From positions 10,055,646 through 10,119,645 of the forward strand of contig VZDJ01000090.1 of NCBI GenBank assembly GCA_008694505.1: a stretch of DNA of 64,000 nucleotides, given 5' to 3'. Shown here in pieces: positions 60,577 to 64,000 of this stretch. A program made the position numbers and the translations under genes. The DNA is from Cyanoderma ruficeps. Taxonomy: Eukaryota; Chordata; Aves; Passeriformes; Timaliidae. Positions within the stretch are counted from its first letter, which is position 1. Each line of letters starts with the position of its first letter. The notes under the pieces were generated by a model. That model worked only from the letters and a program-made list of their open reading frames with translations. It had not been told where the DNA came from and searched no databases.

Positions 60577-63520
60577 AAATATGATTTATAATGACTCTTC
60601 TCTGCAGTAACCAGTTGAGTAGTCCCTTTGAGATTTCCCTATAGGTATAGCCTCTTTGGAATGGTAGGAAGCCCTATGAAGAGCAGTCCTCGTTTAATCT
60701 CTATTTCATATCTGACACAGTAGATTTCAGACTTCATGGCAGTATATCCATCATATTACCAGGAGATTCTAACTGCAGGCGAAAACCAGTTCTAGAAATA
60801 AATCCTTCTAATAATGAGAGAAATCTGAAACTATCTCAAGCTTACGTCAAAAAACTTTTATTCCAAAAATTTACCCAGAAAACTTCTCTAAACTGTTTTT
60901 CTCCAGATGGGGGGTGGGGGGGAGGCAAGAGGTGTCTGCATTTAATTTAATTCTTGGTTCATTTGCAAATTGCTTGACAAACAAGTTTATGCATATTAAT
61001 TACATTTCTAATGAAAAATATTTGCAGTTGTACCTGTTTTCATGGCAAAGTATAAACTGGGCTTGCAAAGCTAATATATCTATAATTTGGAAAGTGTTGA
61101 CACAACCCTTTTGATGGATACATATGACTGGAGGAACAAATGTTGTCTGTCACGTGGGGATTTTTCCATCAGGCTGTACAGTGGCAGGGGCTGGTTGCTC
61201 CTGGGGAACCCAAGGTTAAAGCAGCCTGTGTGAGTGCAGGTGATGGTGAAAATGCCTCACAATAACACAACACAGTAATTTCATCTCAGTAAGGATTAAC
61301 TGGAAAAAAAATGTTGATAAAAGTCCCCTAATTTATGTATACAAAGGCTTGCGACATGTGTTTGCTTGCTGTTTCTCAGGGGTTTTTTTCAGGACAACAG
61401 GGGTTTTGGAAATATGTCATCAGTGTTATCTAGTACCTGACTTGGTTTTTATTGGCAAAATAGCACATGTGATACCACAGACAGAAGCTGCCACAGGTCA
61501 AAACCTGATCCTAGCAAAATTTAGAGGATGGGAAGAACACAATGTAGACAGAGTTTGTTCCTAGGGGTATCTCTAAGCAACACATTTGATTTTTACTGCT
61601 GTGGTATGATCTGAGTTTTTCAAATCTTGTTTGCTTTTGTTATCTAAAAGAAAATTTAAAGTAAAATGCTTAAATTAATTTTAAGTGTTTATTTCTGCTT
61701 CATTAAAGTGTTTATTCAGTGCCACTATTTAGTCTTCACTGAGCTTGTAATGCATCTTGTATAGAATTGCCAGAACCATAATATAACATTAGCAAATCTA
61801 ATGCTAAATGATGCTTGTTAATGGTTGAAATTATAGTTTAGATCCTGAGAGTATAAAAGCATCATGAGATCCTTTGCACTTGGATGTGGGGTTTGGAATT
61901 CATATTAATGTTGATGAAATTTATGCTTGGGTATCTGGGAGAAAATATCCATTGTGAGACTGAATTTCTCGTGGCTGTGCTTTGCACAAAGCAAAAAGCT
62001 CAAATGCTTCCCGCCCATTGCAAGCTTCACTCAAGGCACTGTAATTACAGTAATTATTGGCATTGTAAAGCACTACTTATTTTTAGTAGGTGTAATTGCC
62101 AAGGATGCCTCTTTTTAAAATTCTTTGAACTGCTTTGTCTGTCAGTAAGCACAGACGCTGACAGATATTTTTTTTCCTAATTGAGAAAAAAAAAATCAGT
62201 CATCAAAGTCAAAATTCTTCAGAATAGTGGAGTCACAGTTCATGCTGAGAAGGGACTTGCTCCCTCAGGAGTGATTTATTTTAATGTGTCTGCTCATGAA
62301 GTAAGATACTGTTCTAACACCTGAACAAGTCTGTGACAAGCGATTGTGACAAGTGATGTTCGAAGCTTACCCTGTCACCAGAGTTCAGCTCAGATCGTGC
62401 TTACAGGGATAGCCAGAGCTTCCTAAAGATCAGACCCTGAAAGGGAAGCACCCTGTTTTCTTTGCAGCAGCCTTGTTTGTTTCCTTCACTGCAAGAAACT
62501 CCAACCATTTTTCTGCAGCTTAATGGGTAAAGTTGAATAAAATGCGAGAAGAACAAAGGAACTATCTAGGCATAAGAATGACTTTTGGTTGAACAAATGG
62601 ATTTTCACCTCTGCAAAATCCAACAGAAGCATTGTGATTTTCTGTAACATTTAAATACTAACACACAGAGAAACAAGAAAAAAAATAACTAAGTGAAAAA
62701 TATATGAAATGGTTTACAGCAGATAGCCCAAACCCCAGGGGCCTTGTGAGGAGAGAAACAGTGAGCAAATCTAAAAAGCACAAAAAACTCTTTCCTACTG
62801 TGTTACAACTCATTTTGAAAAACAGAACCTAACATTAGGATGCAACAAATTTTGCTAAAGGAAGTAGCTATAAATAAGATATTTAAAATGGAAAGAGTGG
62901 AATCCTAATTATTCCTACCTTGTGGGTCTAGATCCATCACAGTGTTATCTCCCTCAGCAGATGTGGTGGGGCTAGTGGGTGGCAAGGTCAACAGTGTTTG
63001 TTGTATCCAAATACAGGTTCAAAACACCCAAATTCAACCTGCCAATTCCTCACTTTTCAAGTCTGCCACCTATGGCAGAGTAGCTATAGAGCATTGCACG
63101 TTTTCACTAAGTCCTCAGCATGGAGTCAAAGCAGTAGAACTTTCTTGGCTCTCAAGAAGCTAGGCCTATGCCAAACAGAGGAAGACTCAGTTTTAAATAA
63201 AGAGGTCTAGTTAAGAACTAATTGATTAAATTACCATATACAGCATAAGGAGATTAGCACTACTCTGACTTTCTACAACAGTAAATCTGACTTCAAACAA
63301 ACACCTCCTATATTTTCTGTATTCTAGTGAATATATCTATTCAAAAGAGGAACAGCTCTTTGGTGGGGAAAGACACCAGGTTGCAGAGCACAGACAGTGG
63401 TACAGATTGTTTTGAACTGAGAAAGTTTAAGGGATTTACAGAGAAGTCTTTGAGAAAGAAATCACAAAAGTCACAGTGAATAGACAGCAAGAGTTTCCTG
63501 GGGAATAGGCATTTACCAGC
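60577..63520. other. Non-coding sequence
   Basis: No gene is supported. There is a short G-rich run at about 60,908-60,921. If the exon at 63,557 is real, this interval is intron. Confidence 0.6.
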
Positions 63521-63556
63521 TCTGACTTCCTCTCCTGTTTGTTTCCTTTTTTAAAG
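63521..63556 (+). promoter_or_regulatory. Candidate 3' splice site (branch point, pyrimidine tract, AG)
   Basis: A tctgac branch-point-like motif (A at 63,525) is followed by an almost pure pyrimidine tract (63,526-63,552) and an aaag acceptor ending at 63,556. This is the best acceptor-like signal I noticed while reading the + strand. The aag instead of cag end weakens it slightly. Confidence 0.5.
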
Positions 63557-63916
63557 TTTAAGCACGTAGAATGACCAAGGCTGTCTAGAGAGAGTGGGTT
63601 GGCCTCTAGCATGGAGCAGATGAGAAATTCAGCTGCTTGTGGTATTAGAAAAGGCAGTCTGCACTAGCTGCAGGTCCGTGTGGAAGCAGTGATTTGGCAC
63701 ATGATGCTCTGCAAGGACAGCTGTCAGATGAGAAGGACTGGCTCCTGGAAATGAAATCATTCGATTTGTTCAGTGCAGTCACTTCTATCACCACTCTCTG
63801 CAAGTCCTACCAAGCATTCATTGACACAGCAGAATACATTTTCAGCTACACTGATGAGAACCAGCACTTAATGGAGAATTCAGAACATGTAGTTTCAGTG
63901 CGCACTGAGTCTGAAG
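63557..63916 (+). CDS. Candidate exon of an unrecognised gene, first coding exon, partial
   Basis: This is the only segment that looks like part of a protein-coding gene. The coding part proposed is 63,751-63,916, 55 codons plus one base, followed by a GT donor (gaag|gtattt). The frame opens MKSFDLFSAVTSITTLCKSY and ends RTESE. It has an amphipathic, helix-like first half and an acidic second half, with no signal peptide, membrane segment or zinc-binding pattern. I do not recognise the family. I chose the ATG at 63,751 because it is the first ATG in this frame and has G at -3. The frame is open back to 63,649 without another ATG, so an upstream acceptor could extend the coding part. Three short upstream ORFs (63,571-63,588, 63,611-63,667, 63,701-63,754) precede it. 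If the start is right, 63,557-63,750 is 5' UTR and at least one earlier exon lies upstream. It could still be a chance ORF. Confidence 0.42.
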
Positions 63917-64000
63917 GTATTTTTTCATCACTTGTTCATTGTTTGGGAGTTTTGGTTAATTTTTTTTCTTGTTGATCTGTGGTTTTTTGTTGTTGTTAGC

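Noticed and set aside
1..64000. CRISPR array, operon, prophage or toxin-antitoxin system
   Set aside because: No regularly spaced repeats and no prokaryotic gene density or ribosome-binding sites. The repeat content is that of a bird genome.

Overview
The window is 64 kb of AT-rich vertebrate DNA and almost certainly comes from a bird. The evidence is the mobile-element content. CR1 LINE 3' ends occur repeatedly, carrying the family's octamer-like terminus (tcatagaat / attctatga). There is one solo LTR of a type common in bird endogenous retroviruses, a few very decayed CORE-SINE/MIR-like pieces, and no Alu, B1, L1 or other mammalian repeat. Species cannot be decided. No bacterial, phage or organellar genes are present. 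The many short open frames are what AT-rich non-coding DNA gives by chance, and I do not annotate them as genes.

Layout. 1-8.3 kb: unique AT-rich sequence with a (GATA)n tract, one ancient CR1 piece and a palindromic repeat cluster near 5.2 kb. 8.3-16 kb: ancient CR1 relics, including a tail-to-tail CR1 pair at 15.6 kb, and a candidate conserved block at 10.7-10.9 kb. 16-30 kb: the least eventful part, with small hairpins, palindromes and simple repeats. 30-43 kb: an AC-only low-complexity tract, the best CR1 copy (30.9-31.5 kb) with a decayed reverse-transcriptase frame, two more CR1 copies and a 21-bp minisatellite. 43-52 kb: a candidate regulatory block at 45.5-45.8 kb, a GT-rich (TTG)14/G10 composite at 48.8 kb and the solo LTR at 51.4-52.0 kb. 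52-64 kb: MIR-like relics, a pentanucleotide repeat and one more CR1. At the right edge is the only candidate for a real gene part: an exon at 63,557-63,916 on the + strand, with a good pyrimidine tract, upstream short ORFs, a 55-codon open frame and a GT donor.

Eight of the ten recognisable LINE/LTR pieces lie on the - strand. Together with the + strand exon at the right edge, this fits the window being intron or 5' territory of a + strand gene, but the numbers are small. I found no previously undescribed multi-gene system. The items most worth a second look are the edge exon with its stop-start-overlapping upstream ORF, the candidate conserved non-coding blocks, and the two strand-asymmetric low-complexity tracts.
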